64,000 nucleotides of DNA from Winogradskyella sediminis (GCF_003387355.1 NZ_QUNH01000002.1:165606-229605); one strand, 5' to 3'; positions 8,945 through 18,434 are shown, counted from the stretch's first letter. A program made the numbers and translations. The notes: a model not told the origin generated them from the letters alone.

Positions 8945-9354
8945 AGATTATTAGATACAAGAACCAAGGTCCTAGACTATTATAGTCCTGATTTGAAACT
9001 TGAAATCATTTTTTGTATTTGTTTTATTTTGTTTTCTAATTCTTTAAATTTTTCTTCTGAAATATAACTTTCATTAAAAGCGACATTCAGTTGTGTTTCC
9101 CATTCAAAAGCAGAACCTAAACTATGTTCTAGATAATTAGCAAAATGCTTATTTGAACTTTTACTTGTTCCTTCTGATATATGCGAGGGGATTGAAATTG
9201 CACATCTATTCATTTGATTGATTAGCCCATACGTTTCAAACTCTGGAAAACTTCGAGTGATCTTATATGATTCTGAAACTAAATCCATGCTTTCATTCCA
9301 AATTTCCAATTTTTTAAAATTGTGCATAGTCTTGGTTCTAGATTCTACTAATCT
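8945..9354. repeat. Imperfect inverted repeats flanking the S23 gene
   Basis: The left copy (8945-8978) and right copy (9328-9354) are imperfect inverted repeats. Read outward from the gene on opposite strands, both give AGTCT, then TTGGTTCT, then TCTA, then TAATCT, with a 6-base insertion in the left copy. Together they enclose the four-helix-bundle gene almost to the base and fill both spacers between it and its fatty-acid neighbours, as expected of a small inserted cassette. Confidence 0.55.
8980..9327 (-). CDS. Four-helix-bundle protein, S23/23S-rRNA-IVP family
   Basis: 115 residues with the family pattern: FKKLEIWNESMDLV at the start, YGLINQMNRCAISIPSHISEG in the middle, and a coiled-coil-like end (KFKELENKIKQIQKMI). 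Relatives are encoded inside intervening sequences of 23S rRNA genes or as stand-alone genes; Avd of diversity-generating retroelements is a structural relative. No reverse transcriptase, template repeat or rRNA is nearby here. The gene splits an otherwise metabolic operon (thiolase and acyl-CoA dehydrogenase) and is bounded on both sides by inverted repeats. Function unknown. Confidence 0.88.
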   Translation of the reverse strand: MHNFKKLEIWNESMDLVSESYKITRSFPEFETYGLINQMNRCAISIPSHISEGTSKSSNKHFANYLEHSLGSAFEWETQLNVAFNESYISEEKFKELENKIKQIQKMISSFKSGL

Positions 9355-9359
9355 TGATT

Positions 9360-10553
9360 CTAATTTAGGAATTCAAAAATCCCACAAGCTCCTTGTCCTG
9401 TACCAACACACATGGTTACTGCTCCGTATTGTCCGGTCATGTCGCGCTTACGCATTTCATCAAACAATTGTACCGATAATTTGGCTCCTGTACATCCTAA
9501 AGGATGCCCAAGTGCAATGGCACCTCCATTGACATTGATAATATCAGGGTTAAGATCTAATTCTCTAATGACGGCTAAGGATTGTGACGCAAAGGCTTCA
9601 TTTAGTTCAATTAAAGCTAAATCGTCTTGTTTTAAACCGGCTTGTTTTAAGGCTTTTGGAATTGCTTTAACTGGTCCGATTCCCATGATACGAGGTTCAA
9701 CACCGGCAGCAGCATAGTTGACCATTCTTGCAATAGGTACTAAACCTAATTCTTTTACCAGATCTTCACTCATTACCATGACAAAGGCAGCACCATCACT
9801 CATCTGAGATGAGTTACCAGCAGTTACACTCCCTCCTGCAGCAAATACAGCTCTTAGTTTTCCTAAAGCTTCAAGATTTGTACCTTTTCGAGGACCTTCA
9901 TCTTTTGTTACCGTGTATGATTTTGTGGCTTTTTTGCCATTAGCATCAATATAAGTTTGTTCCACTTCAATAGGAACAATCTGATCTTGAAAACGATCTT
10001 CGGCTTGTGCTTTCAAGGCTTTCATATGCGAATTGTAGGCGAATTCATCTTGGTCTTCACGAGAGACGTTGAATTTTTGAGCGACAGCTTCAGCGGTATT
10101 TCCCATGCCCCAATAATAATCTTCATGGCCATTTTTTACGATAGCATCGTAATTCAATTCGGGCTTAAACCCTGTCATTGGCACAGCACTCATGCTTTCT
10201 GCACCACCCGCAATGATACAATCGGCCATTCCTGCTTGAATTTTTGCTGTGGCCATACCTATAGTCTCAACTCCTGAAGAGCAAAAACGGTTCACCGTGA
10301 CACCGGGAACATCTACAACATCTAATCCCATTAATGAGATTAAACGTGCCATGTTTAAACCTTGAGAGCCCTCGGGCATGGCATTACCAACAATAACATC
10401 GTCGATACGCTTAGGATCTAAATTTGGCAATTCTTTCATCATATATTTGATGGTTTCAGCGGCCAATTCATCTGTTCTTTTAAAACGGAACACGCCTTTT
10501 GGTGCTTTACCAACCGCGGTTCTGTATGCTTTTACTATATATGCTGTTTTCAT
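9360..10553 (-). CDS. Acetyl-CoA C-acyltransferase (thiolase)
   Basis: 397 residues, full thiolase length. The catalytic cysteine lies in VNRFCSSGVETIG, the NEAFASQ motif and GGAIALGHPLGCTGAKL supply the histidines, and CVGTGQGACG near the end holds the second cysteine. It cleaves 3-ketoacyl-CoA in the last step of beta-oxidation. It follows the FadB-like gene after a 99-base repeat-bearing spacer and precedes the S23 cassette; its stop codon abuts the cassette's inverted repeat. Confidence 0.96.
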   Translation of the reverse strand: MKTAYIVKAYRTAVGKAPKGVFRFKRTDELAAETIKYMMKELPNLDPKRIDDVIVGNAMPEGSQGLNMARLISLMGLDVVDVPGVTVNRFCSSGVETIGMATAKIQAGMADCIIAGGAESMSAVPMTGFKPELNYDAIVKNGHEDYYWGMGNTAEAVAQKFNVSREDQDEFAYNSHMKALKAQAEDRFQDQIVPIEVEQTYIDANGKKATKSYTVTKDEGPRKGTNLEALGKLRAVFAAGGSVTAGNSSQMSDGAAFVMVMSEDLVKELGLVPIARMVNYAAAGVEPRIMGIGPVKAIPKALKQAGLKQDDLALIELNEAFASQSLAVIRELDLNPDIINVNGGAIALGHPLGCTGAKLSVQLFDEMRKRDMTGQYGAVTMCVGTGQGACGIFEFLN

Positions 10554-10561
10554 ATTTTATG

Positions 10562-10634
10562 CTTTTGGCTAGTAGCTCTGGGCTATTAGCATTATAATGT
10601 TTAATTCACATTGCCAACAGCTAAAGGCTATAGG
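10562..10634. repeat. Degenerate GGCTA-type repeats in the thiolase/FadB spacer
   Basis: GGCTAGTAGC at 10567-10576 recurs 14 bases later as GGCTATTAGC. A related set reads GCCAACAGCTAAAGGCTATA and GGC from 10613, roughly the inverse. The spacer has no open frame. It resembles the repeat tracts at the S23 cassette ends in style but not in sequence. Confidence 0.4.
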
Positions 10635-10652
10635 CAAACGATGAAGTCATTT

Positions 10653-13061
10653 CTAATTACGTAACGGCTTTCCTTTGGTTAGCATGTGTTGAATACGTTC
10701 TAATGTTTTGCGTTCTGTACATAAACTTAAGAAAGCTTCGCGCTCTAAATCCAATAAATATTGTTCGTTAACTTTTGTTGGTTCCGATAAGTCACCACCA
10801 GCCATTACATAACCTAATTTATTAGCGATTTTTCTATCGTGTTCACTAATATAATTAGAGGCTTCCATAGAGTCTGTACCAACCATAAACATACTCAGTG
10901 CTTGTTTACCGAGTACTAAAACATCATCTCGTTTTACAGGTTGTGTGTAGCCCATATCTGCCATTAATCTAGCGTGTTGTTTTGCCACGGCTATTTGACG
11001 GTCTTTGTTAACAACTACAATATCTTTTCCTTGTTGAAGCAGCCCTAAATCGAAAGCTTCGTAAGCAGAAGTTGACACTTTAGCCATACCAATGGTTAAG
11101 AAATATTCTTGCAATACATTGAGTTGAACATCTCCTTTTTTAAAGGTGTCAGAAGCTCTTAGAGCCATTTCTTTTGAACCTCCACCACCAGGAATCACAC
11201 CAACACCAAATTCTACGAGTCCCATGTAAGTTTCTGCCGCTGCAACTACTTTATCGGCGTGTAATGATAATTCACAACCGCCACCTAAAGCCATGCCGTG
11301 TGGAGCAGAAATTGTTGGGATAGAAGAGTAGCGCATACGCATCATGGTGTCCTGGAAATATTTGATAGCCATATTGAGTTCATCATACTCTTGCTCAGCA
11401 GCCATCATAAAAATCATGCCGATGTTTGCACCTACAGAGAAGTTTGCTCCTTGGTTTCCAACGACTAATCCAGCAAAATCTTTTTCGGCCAAATCAATCC
11501 CTTTATTTAAACCAGCAAGAACGTCGCCTCCAATCGTATTCATTTTAGATTGGAATTCTACGTTTAGGATACCATCACCTAAATCTTCGATAACGACACC
11601 AGAATTTTTAAAGACTTCATTTGTTTTTCTGATATTATCTAAGATGATGAAACTGTCTTGACCAGGAATTTTTGTGTGTGTTTTAGAAGGAATATCATAA
11701 TAATAAGAAGCTCCATCTTTTACCGTATAAAAGGACTTGTGACCAGCAGCAATCATGTCGTTAACCCAAGCAGCAGGCTCTAAACCTTCAGCTTTCATTA
11801 ACGCTATTCCTTGTTCTACACCAATAGCATCCCAAATTTGGAAAGGACCGTGTTCCCATCCGAAACCAGCTTTCATGGCATCATCAATTTTGTAAAGCTC
11901 ATCTGATATTTCAGGAATTCGATTTGAGACGTAAGCGAATAGTGCCGTAAAACTTTTTCTGTAAAACTCACCTGCCTTATCTTTTCCTTTAATTAAGACT
12001 TTAAAACGATCTACAACTTTATCAATCGTTTTTGTGAGTTCTAAAGTTGCAAATTTGGCACGTTTCTTTTCTCTGTATTCTAACGTATTAAGATCTAAAG
12101 ATAGAATTTCGGTTTTGCCTTTATCGTTTTTAGTTTTCTTATAAAACCCTTGTCCTGTTTTACTACCTAACCATTTATTTTCCATCATGGTATTGATGAA
12201 ATCTGGTAATTCAAATAGTGCCAACCGTTCGTCATTAGGACAGTTTTCTCTAATTCCGTTTGCAACATGAACCAAAGTATCTAAGCCAACCACATCAACG
12301 GTACGGAAGGTTGCAGATTTTGGACGACCAATCACAGGGCCAGATAATTTATCAACTTCTTCAATCGTTAGGTCTAAATCCTTAACGGTGTGAAATAAAC
12401 TTTGAATGCTGAAAATACCAATTCTGTTTCCTATAAAAGCTGGGGTGTCTTTGGCAATAACAGAAGTTTTACCCAAGAATTTTTCACCATATTCATTTAG
12501 GAAGTCTAAAACTTCTTGATCTGTATGAGGTCCTGGAATGATTTCGAACAACTTTAAATAACGTGCAGGATTAAAGAAGTGTGTACCGCAGAAATGCTTT
12601 TGGAAATCTTCACTACGTCCTTTGTTCATAAACTTAATTGGAATCCCAGAAGTATTAGAGGTAATTAAAGTACCAGGAGTTCTGTACTGTTCTAGTTTTT
12701 CAAAAACTTGCTGTTTAATATCGAGTCGTTCTACAACCACTTCCATAATCCAATCGACATCGGCAACTTTAGCAATATCATCTTCTAAATTACCAGTTGT
12801 AATTCTACTTGCAAATGCTTGACTGTAAATGGGCGAGGGTTTTGATTTTAATGAGGCTGCTAAGGCTTCATTTACTAATCTATTTCTTACGACCTTATCT
12901 TCTAAGGTTAAACCCTTAGCTTTTTCTTTGTCGTTTAGTTCTCTAGGTACAATGTCTAATAATAAAACATCGACACCTATATTGGCGAAATGGCAAGCGA
13001 TACCGCTTCCCATAATTCCAGATCCAATAATTGCAATTTTGTTTATTCTTCGTTTACTCAT
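10653..13061 (-). CDS. 3-hydroxyacyl-CoA dehydrogenase / enoyl-CoA hydratase fusion (FadB-like)
   Basis: 802 residues. An N-terminal NAD-binding fold (IAIIGSGIMGSGIACHFA), then the 3-hydroxyacyl-CoA dehydrogenase helical domains (FNPARYLKLFEIIPG, GNRIGIF), then a C-terminal enoyl-CoA hydratase/isomerase domain (about 480-700, with APHGMALGGGCELSLHAD). The order dehydrogenase-then-hydratase is the reverse of E. coli FadB and is the layout usual in Bacteroidota. It carries the middle two beta-oxidation steps. The start lies a single base after the MarR gene's stop, so the two are co-transcribed. Confidence 0.95.
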   Translation of the reverse strand: MSKRRINKIAIIGSGIMGSGIACHFANIGVDVLLLDIVPRELNDKEKAKGLTLEDKVVRNRLVNEALAASLKSKPSPIYSQAFASRITTGNLEDDIAKVADVDWIMEVVVERLDIKQQVFEKLEQYRTPGTLITSNTSGIPIKFMNKGRSEDFQKHFCGTHFFNPARYLKLFEIIPGPHTDQEVLDFLNEYGEKFLGKTSVIAKDTPAFIGNRIGIFSIQSLFHTVKDLDLTIEEVDKLSGPVIGRPKSATFRTVDVVGLDTLVHVANGIRENCPNDERLALFELPDFINTMMENKWLGSKTGQGFYKKTKNDKGKTEILSLDLNTLEYREKKRAKFATLELTKTIDKVVDRFKVLIKGKDKAGEFYRKSFTALFAYVSNRIPEISDELYKIDDAMKAGFGWEHGPFQIWDAIGVEQGIALMKAEGLEPAAWVNDMIAAGHKSFYTVKDGASYYYDIPSKTHTKIPGQDSFIILDNIRKTNEVFKNSGVVIEDLGDGILNVEFQSKMNTIGGDVLAGLNKGIDLAEKDFAGLVVGNQGANFSVGANIGMIFMMAAEQEYDELNMAIKYFQDTMMRMRYSSIPTISAPHGMALGGGCELSLHADKVVAAAETYMGLVEFGVGVIPGGGGSKEMALRASDTFKKGDVQLNVLQEYFLTIGMAKVSTSAYEAFDLGLLQQGKDIVVVNKDRQIAVAKQHARLMADMGYTQPVKRDDVLVLGKQALSMFMVGTDSMEASNYISEHDRKIANKLGYVMAGGDLSEPTKVNEQYLLDLEREAFLSLCTERKTLERIQHMLTKGKPLRN

Positions 13062-13062
13062 C

Positions 13063-13518
13063 TTATTTTAAAATGTGTTCTTTTTTATTGTATATCTGTT
13101 TATTTGAAATCATGTTATTAATGATTTCTGCAACTTTATAAAAATGCGCTAGTTCTTCGGTAGAGACGTTGTTTTTAATGGTTTCATTAAATGTTAGAAC
13201 TTTTTCTTTTGATAAATCCCTTTTTTTCTTACCAAATTCTGTTAAGAAAATGAGGACACCACGTCCATCTTCAGGATTTGGTTTGCGTTCTATTAAGCCT
13301 TTGGCTTCCATTGTTTTTAGTGTTCTTGAGAGGCTTGTTGCTTCCATGCCCATTTTAGGTCCCAATGATGTAGAAGGTGTTCCCTTCTCTGGGTCAATAC
13401 TTAATAAGGCAAACCCAGTAGCCATTGTAGTCCCAAATTCAGACGCTTCTTCATTGTACATTTTATTAACTGCTAACCATGTGGTTCTAAGGACATAGTC
13501 AATGGTTTTATCTTTCAT
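13063..13518 (-). CDS. MarR-family transcriptional regulator of the fatty-acid operon
   Basis: 151 residues with a winged helix: MGMEATSLSRTLKTMEAKGLIERK is the recognition region and PEDGRGVLIFLTEFG the wing. First gene of the leftward beta-oxidation operon, one base from the FadB-like gene, so it probably senses acyl-CoA or a fatty acid and controls its own operon. An inverted repeat immediately upstream fits as its operator. The acyl-CoA ligase gene lies 235 bases further upstream in the same direction. Confidence 0.92.
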   Translation of the reverse strand: MKDKTIDYVLRTTWLAVNKMYNEEASEFGTTMATGFALLSIDPEKGTPSTSLGPKMGMEATSLSRTLKTMEAKGLIERKPNPEDGRGVLIFLTEFGKKKRDLSKEKVLTFNETIKNNVSTEELAHFYKVAEIINNMISNKQIYNKKEHILK

Positions 13519-13521
13519 TAT

Positions 13522-13543
13522 TTTGATTTGAGAATCAAAGATA
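13522..13543 (-). promoter_or_regulatory. -7 box and putative MarR operator
   Basis: TTTGATT at 13522-13528 and AATCAAA at 13533-13539 form an 18-base dyad with a 4-base centre, ending 3 bases from the MarR start codon region. On the minus strand TATCTTTG (13536-13543) matches TAnnTTTG and overlaps the dyad. No convincing -33 element was seen. Confidence 0.5.
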
Positions 13544-13753
13544 AGAAAAAATTACTATGCACGCATAATAAAATGAAAAAATAATAATTAGTGATAGTTA
13601 AAAAAACTAGTGTTAAAGTTTAGAAAACATAAGTTTTTAGCTGTGTTTATTGCGAAAATGATATTTTTAAGGAAGCGTTTTAAAATAAAATTCTTAACCT
13701 AACCTTAAAATTTAGATAAAAAAAGGATGCTGTATTTATTTACAATAATCTAT

Positions 13754-15526
13754 TTATGAGCGATAAATTTTATCATATAGATCTTGATAAATCTCTTTAA
13801 TGATTTTGCGTTTCATTTTTAGCGTTGGAGTCAGGTGTCCTCCATCGATAGACCATACATCTGGTGTCAACTCAAAACGTTTTATTTGCTCCCATTTTCC
13901 AAAGTGCTTATTGTATTTGTCAACTTCTTTTTGAATGCGTTGAATTACAATTTCAGAGCTTGCAATTTCGGCATCTGTTTTACCAACGTTATTTTGTTTG
14001 AGGTCAATCCAATCTCGTATAAAGTCAAAATTAGGTTGAATTAAAGCTGCTGGCATTTTTTCTCCTTCACCTACTACCATAATTTGTTCAATAAAAAGCG
14101 ATTGTTTCATGTCGTTTTCTAAAAGGGGTGGAATAACATATTTACCACCAGAGGTTTTAAACATTTCCTTTTTTCGTCCTGTAATTTTTAAGAAACCATC
14201 ACTATCAATTTCTCCTTTATCTCCTGTATGGAAAAAGTCGTCCGTCATGACATCTGCAGTTCTTTCAGGATCTTTATAATAACCCAACATTACATTAGGC
14301 CCTTTTATTAAAAGTTCTCCATCGTCTGCAATTTTCACTTCTACGTTATCTATAGGTTTACCAACTGTTCCCACTCTATACATATGATCTCTATATAAAC
14401 CAACTGCAACCACCGGAGACGTTTCTGTAAGACCATAGCCTTCCATAACTCTCATTTTAGCAGCACCAAAAATTCTGGCTAACCTAGGTTGTAATGCTGC
14501 GCTTCCAGAGACCATAGTTCCTAATTCTCCACCAAGTGCTGCGCGCCATTTGCTAAAAATAAGTTTATTCGCAATTTTTAATTGAAATTCATACCAAGCT
14601 CCGTTGGCACCATATGGTTTCCAGCGTTCTCCCAGACTTACTGCCCAAAAAAATAGCGCTTTTTTTATACCAGATAATTCATCTCCTTTAAGCATTATTT
14701 TGTCGAATACCTTTTCTAATAATCGTGGTACAACACTCATTAAATTAGGTTTTATTTCTTGAGCGTTTTCACCAATTTTATCTATGCCTTCTGCAAAATA
14801 TATAGAGGCGCCAGAATATTGATAAACATAGATTAACAGACGCTCAAAGATGTGGCAAATAGGTAAGAAACTCAGTACACGTGTCTCTCCTTTTTTTAAT
14901 GGAACTCTAGGTGAACTATCTAGGGCGTTACTTGTAATATTCCAGTGGGAGAGCATAACACCTTTGGGTTTTCCGGTAGTTCCTGAGGTATAAATAATTG
15001 TAGCTAAATCAGTAGACTTTACAGCATCTTTTCTCAACTCAACTTCAGGTTGATTGCTGTCATCTTTTCCAAGTTCTAATAATTCAGAATAGTGTTTACA
15101 ACCCTCAATGTGATCAAATGAATAGACCTCTTTAATACTCGTATTCGCTTGTACTTTTCGCACCTTGTTAAGGACTTCTACATCAGATACAAAACAATAA
15201 ATAGACTCACTATGGTTTAAAACATATTCGTAATCATCAGCGCTTATGGTTGGATAAATAGGAATATTTTGGGCGCCAAGTTGTAGCACTCCGATATCCA
15301 TAATATTCCATTCTGTTCTATTGGTAGAAGAAATCACTGCAATTTTATCGTCCTTTTTAACCCCTAAACGCAATAAAGCTCTACTAATCGCATTTGATTT
15401 ATCTATGTATTCTTGAGTTGATATAGCTTCCCATTTACCATTGTATTTGGTAACTAGAGCTTTAGAATTTGGTTTGTGTTTTAATTGGTAATATGGAAAA
15501 TCAAAAAGACGTGTTACTTCAGTCAT
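13754..15526 (-). CDS. Long-chain acyl-CoA synthetase (AMP-forming)
   Basis: 590 residues of the ANL superfamily. The P-loop-like TIIYTSGTTGKPKGVML, the YGLTETSPV adenylate motif, HTGDKGEIDSDGFLKITGRK and the C-terminal lysine region (TPTLKMKRKIIKE) are all present. It activates fatty acids to acyl-CoA with ATP, feeding the neighbouring operon. It is transcribed leftward like the MarR operon but is separated from it by 235 AT-rich bases holding that operon's promoter. Confidence 0.95.
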   Translation of the reverse strand: MTEVTRLFDFPYYQLKHKPNSKALVTKYNGKWEAISTQEYIDKSNAISRALLRLGVKKDDKIAVISSTNRTEWNIMDIGVLQLGAQNIPIYPTISADDYEYVLNHSESIYCFVSDVEVLNKVRKVQANTSIKEVYSFDHIEGCKHYSELLELGKDDSNQPEVELRKDAVKSTDLATIIYTSGTTGKPKGVMLSHWNITSNALDSSPRVPLKKGETRVLSFLPICHIFERLLIYVYQYSGASIYFAEGIDKIGENAQEIKPNLMSVVPRLLEKVFDKIMLKGDELSGIKKALFFWAVSLGERWKPYGANGAWYEFQLKIANKLIFSKWRAALGGELGTMVSGSAALQPRLARIFGAAKMRVMEGYGLTETSPVVAVGLYRDHMYRVGTVGKPIDNVEVKIADDGELLIKGPNVMLGYYKDPERTADVMTDDFFHTGDKGEIDSDGFLKITGRKKEMFKTSGGKYVIPPLLENDMKQSLFIEQIMVVGEGEKMPAALIQPNFDFIRDWIDLKQNNVGKTDAEIASSEIVIQRIQKEVDKYNKHFGKWEQIKRFELTPDVWSIDGGHLTPTLKMKRKIIKEIYQDLYDKIYRS

Positions 15527-15723
15527 ATTAATAGGAGCTTATTTAGTATAGAGATATTACGAAAATATAAAATTTAAACTTAAAAAATATAAAATTAGGA
15601 TTGTTGATGTAAAATAATTGATAATATGAAAACGGGTTATCATAATCTTATAAATTTAGTTACAGATTTTAGAAAAGTGCAATAATAGATGTCTTTTTTT
15701 ATTGATACAATATTATTTTTTTA

Positions 15724-15752
15724 TATATTTGGTTAACCAGATTGGTAAACCA
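15724..15752 (+). promoter_or_regulatory. PL6 lyase promoter with tandem TTGGTWAACCA operator
   Basis: TATATTTG at 15724-15731 matches the -7 box. Overlapping and following it are TTGGTTAACCA (15729-15739) and TTGGTAAACCA (15742-15752), near-palindromic copies with starts 13 bases apart. Repressors of the LacI type bind sites of this general form, but no such regulator is in the window. Confidence 0.5.
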
Positions 15753-15779
15753 ATTTATAAATTAATAATCAATATTCAA

Positions 15780-18410
15780 ATGAAAACAATTTACACCTTA
15801 AAGACTGTCTTTTTTATAGCGGTAAGTTTACTTTTACTGTCTACATTTAGCGTGTTCTCTCAAGAAACACATATGGTTGATGACCTTGATGATATCGATG
15901 TTATCAATGATTTATTTGAAACACTCGCTCCGGGTGATACGGTTATTTTAGCTGATGGTATCTATGATACAGACGAAAGAATTAAATTTTCTCCTACTAC
16001 AGGTACTGCAGATATGCCTATTACCTTTAGAGCAGAAACACCTGGTGGCGTAAAATTTACAGGTGGTTTAAGAATGAGTATTGGAGGTGACCATGTCATT
16101 GTCGATGGGTTTTATTGGCAAGGCGGTTATGGATCTAGTGTGGTGATTGAATTTAGAGATGGTGAAGATTACGCCAACCACAGTACAATTCAAAATTGTG
16201 CAATGAATGGCTTAACGGTTGATCCGTCTGATCAGGTTGAGGGACAAAGCAAGAAGCACAATTGGGTGATGTTATACGGCACTTATAATACTGTAATTAA
16301 TTGTTCTTTTATGAATAAATCTAATTCTGGAAATATGGTGCTTGTAGAATTGGCGTATAACGCTTATCCTCCTGTAGATGATGGCGAACCTGAGATAAAT
16401 ACGAGTTGCGATATCGTTGGGCATACCATTAGTAATAACTATTTCTATAATTACGAAAAAATTGATGCTAACTTAACCAATGCTGGAGACAGTGAAACCA
16501 TACGTATCGGTACAAGTTCTTATCAAAATGTAGATAGTAGTGTAATGGTCAGTAACAACTATTTTGTTCAGGCGGATGGTGAAAATGAAATTATCACAAA
16601 CAAAAGTAAAAACAACTCTTATATTAATAATACTTTTAGAAGAAGTAGAGGGTCACTGGTACTTAGACATGGCTCTAATGCTACAGTAGATGGTAATTAC
16701 TTTTTAGGAGAAAATGTTGATGGTACAGGTGGAATTAGAATTGTGGATAGTGAACATAACATTACCAATAATTATATTCAAGACTGTATAACAGTTATAG
16801 ATCAGGCTAAATGGAATAATGGTATAACTTTTTTAGGTGGCAGCGCTAGTAATGCAGTGCCTTGCACTTCAGATAATACATCGAGTTCTTATCAAAAGGT
16901 TGAAAATATAAATGTCTCTAACAACACTATAATTAATACCAATGCTCCCTTATACTATAATACGGATAAAGGTTCTACTGATCCTACAGGGACAGTTTCT
17001 AACAACCTAATCTTTTTTACCACAGGGAACGCCAATGTAAGTGATATTATTACGGGTGATACGGAAAACTCATATGCAGATCTAGGAACTAATTTGGATT
17101 ACTCAGGAAATGTCTATGCAGGCGCTTCTCTTGGTGAGACAAACGCTGGTTTTTCTGAAGATTTAGGTATACTTGCTACAGCAGTGGGTGAAATTTTTAC
17201 ATTTTCTGGTACAGGAATTACTGGTGTTGGTGCTGATATGGGTGTATATGAACCTGTAACTGATGATATGGTAGGGCAAGGTATTGGAGCATGTTTCTTA
17301 AATAATTTTGGGGACAGTATTTTAGATGGTGACTGTACTGTTGAAATTCCGGAATCATTAACGGTAAGTGGTTTGTCTGACCTTAATCCAGAAGCCGATA
17401 ATTACGATGTCACTGTAAATGCCAATGTCAGTTGGACTGCTGTTTCTAATGACGCATGGATTTCTATAGATCCTAGTTCCGGTACAGGTGATGCTACGGT
17501 GTCTGTAAGCGTTACCGAAAATACAGATACGAGTGTTAGAAATGGCTCGGTTACCTTTACACAAACATCGGGTGAAAGTAGTATCATAAGACAATTGAAT
17601 ATTACTCAGAATGGTGCCGATTTAACAGATTTATATGATCTTATTAATACTGGTATTGAAGGAGAAGATCCGGTTACAATTCATGCTTTTTCTAAAGAAG
17701 AAGTAAATGGAGTCGACAAATTTAACTATGCTAGTAATACCTTAGATAAAGATATGAGTTCTGTTTGGGCAGCAGATGATGGTGATATTTTGATTGATGA
17801 CTACAAAGGTGATGGTGAGTATATTATTTATGATTTGGGCAGCATGCATACATTGAATTTAATACAGTTTAATACCACCAATAAATCAGATCCATTTGGT
17901 ATTCAGTTTTTAGTATCAACAACAGGAACAGAAGATGCAGATTTTACAATGGTATTACCTACTTCTGGAGATTTGCTTCTGTCGGCAACTAACACAACTG
18001 AATTTAACCTTTACGAAGTTGAAGTCGATGCACGTTATGTGAAATTATTAGGCTACGGACGGTTTAATAGCGCAGGTGACTCTAGAGAAAGTGTCTGGAC
18101 AGCCGTTGGTGAAGTTGAGTTTTTTGGCTCAGAAGTGTTATCGGTTAGTGATGTAGATTTAGAAAATACCATTTCAATTTATCCAAATCCGACTCAAGGT
18201 CTCTTAAATATAAAATTGCACAACGATGCTTATATTGAATCTTACAAACTCTTTAGTGTTGATGGTCGTTTAATTTTAAATGGGCAGACAGAAACTGTTA
18301 ATTCTTTATTTACTCTTGATTTATCAAAAGTAATGAGCGGTAATTATATTTTAAAATTATCTAGTTCAGATGATAAGTATATGTCTAAAGCTATTATCAT
18401 TTCTAAGTAA
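15780..18410 (+). CDS. PL6-family polysaccharide lyase (alginate lyase-like), T9SS-secreted
   Basis: The start at 15780 is chosen because a signal peptide begins there (MKTIYTLKTVFF to about residue 28) and the promoter lies between it and the upstream ATT/ATG. Residues about 30-510 form a right-handed beta helix of the PL6 / chondroitinase B type, with DTVILADGIYD, NEIITNKSKNNS and GSLVLRHG. K275 and R296 are placed like the catalytic lysine and arginine of characterised PL6 alginate lyases (21 residues apart). Then come a BACON-like domain (about 523-613), a discoidin/CBM-like beta-sandwich (about 620-783) and a T9SS type A sorting domain (about 794-876). No SusC/D pair is adjacent. Dermatan sulfate is an alternative substrate. 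Confidence 0.88.
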   Translation: MKTIYTLKTVFFIAVSLLLLSTFSVFSQETHMVDDLDDIDVINDLFETLAPGDTVILADGIYDTDERIKFSPTTGTADMPITFRAETPGGVKFTGGLRMSIGGDHVIVDGFYWQGGYGSSVVIEFRDGEDYANHSTIQNCAMNGLTVDPSDQVEGQSKKHNWVMLYGTYNTVINCSFMNKSNSGNMVLVELAYNAYPPVDDGEPEINTSCDIVGHTISNNYFYNYEKIDANLTNAGDSETIRIGTSSYQNVDSSVMVSNNYFVQADGENEIITNKSKNNSYINNTFRRSRGSLVLRHGSNATVDGNYFLGENVDGTGGIRIVDSEHNITNNYIQDCITVIDQAKWNNGITFLGGSASNAVPCTSDNTSSSYQKVENINVSNNTIINTNAPLYYNTDKGSTDPTGTVSNNLIFFTTGNANVSDIITGDTENSYADLGTNLDYSGNVYAGASLGETNAGFSEDLGILATAVGEIFTFSGTGITGVGADMGVYEPVTDDMVGQGIGACFLNNFGDSILDGDCTVEIPESLTVSGLSDLNPEADNYDVTVNANVSWTAVSNDAWISIDPSSGTGDATVSVSVTENTDTSVRNGSVTFTQTSGESSIIRQLNITQNGADLTDLYDLINTGIEGEDPVTIHAFSKEEVNGVDKFNYASNTLDKDMSSVWAADDGDILIDDYKGDGEYIIYDLGSMHTLNLIQFNTTNKSDPFGIQFLVSTTGTEDADFTMVLPTSGDLLLSATNTTEFNLYEVEVDARYVKLLGYGRFNSAGDSRESVWTAVGEVEFFGSEVLSVSDVDLENTISIYPNPTQGLLNIKLHNDAYIESYKLFSVDGRLILNGQTETVNSLFTLDLSKVMSGNYILKLSSSDDKYMSKAIIISK

Positions 18411-18434
18411 ATAGAGACAATATTTATTTAAATA

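Noticed and set aside
8980..9327. Avd-like part of a diversity-generating retroelement
   Set aside because: No reverse transcriptase, template or variable repeat is present nearby; S23-type stand-alone gene is simpler.
15780..18410. Chondroitinase B as the specific function
   Set aside because: PL6 includes both alginate and dermatan lyases; the marine setting and K/R spacing favour alginate, but the sequence alone does not decide, so only the family is claimed.
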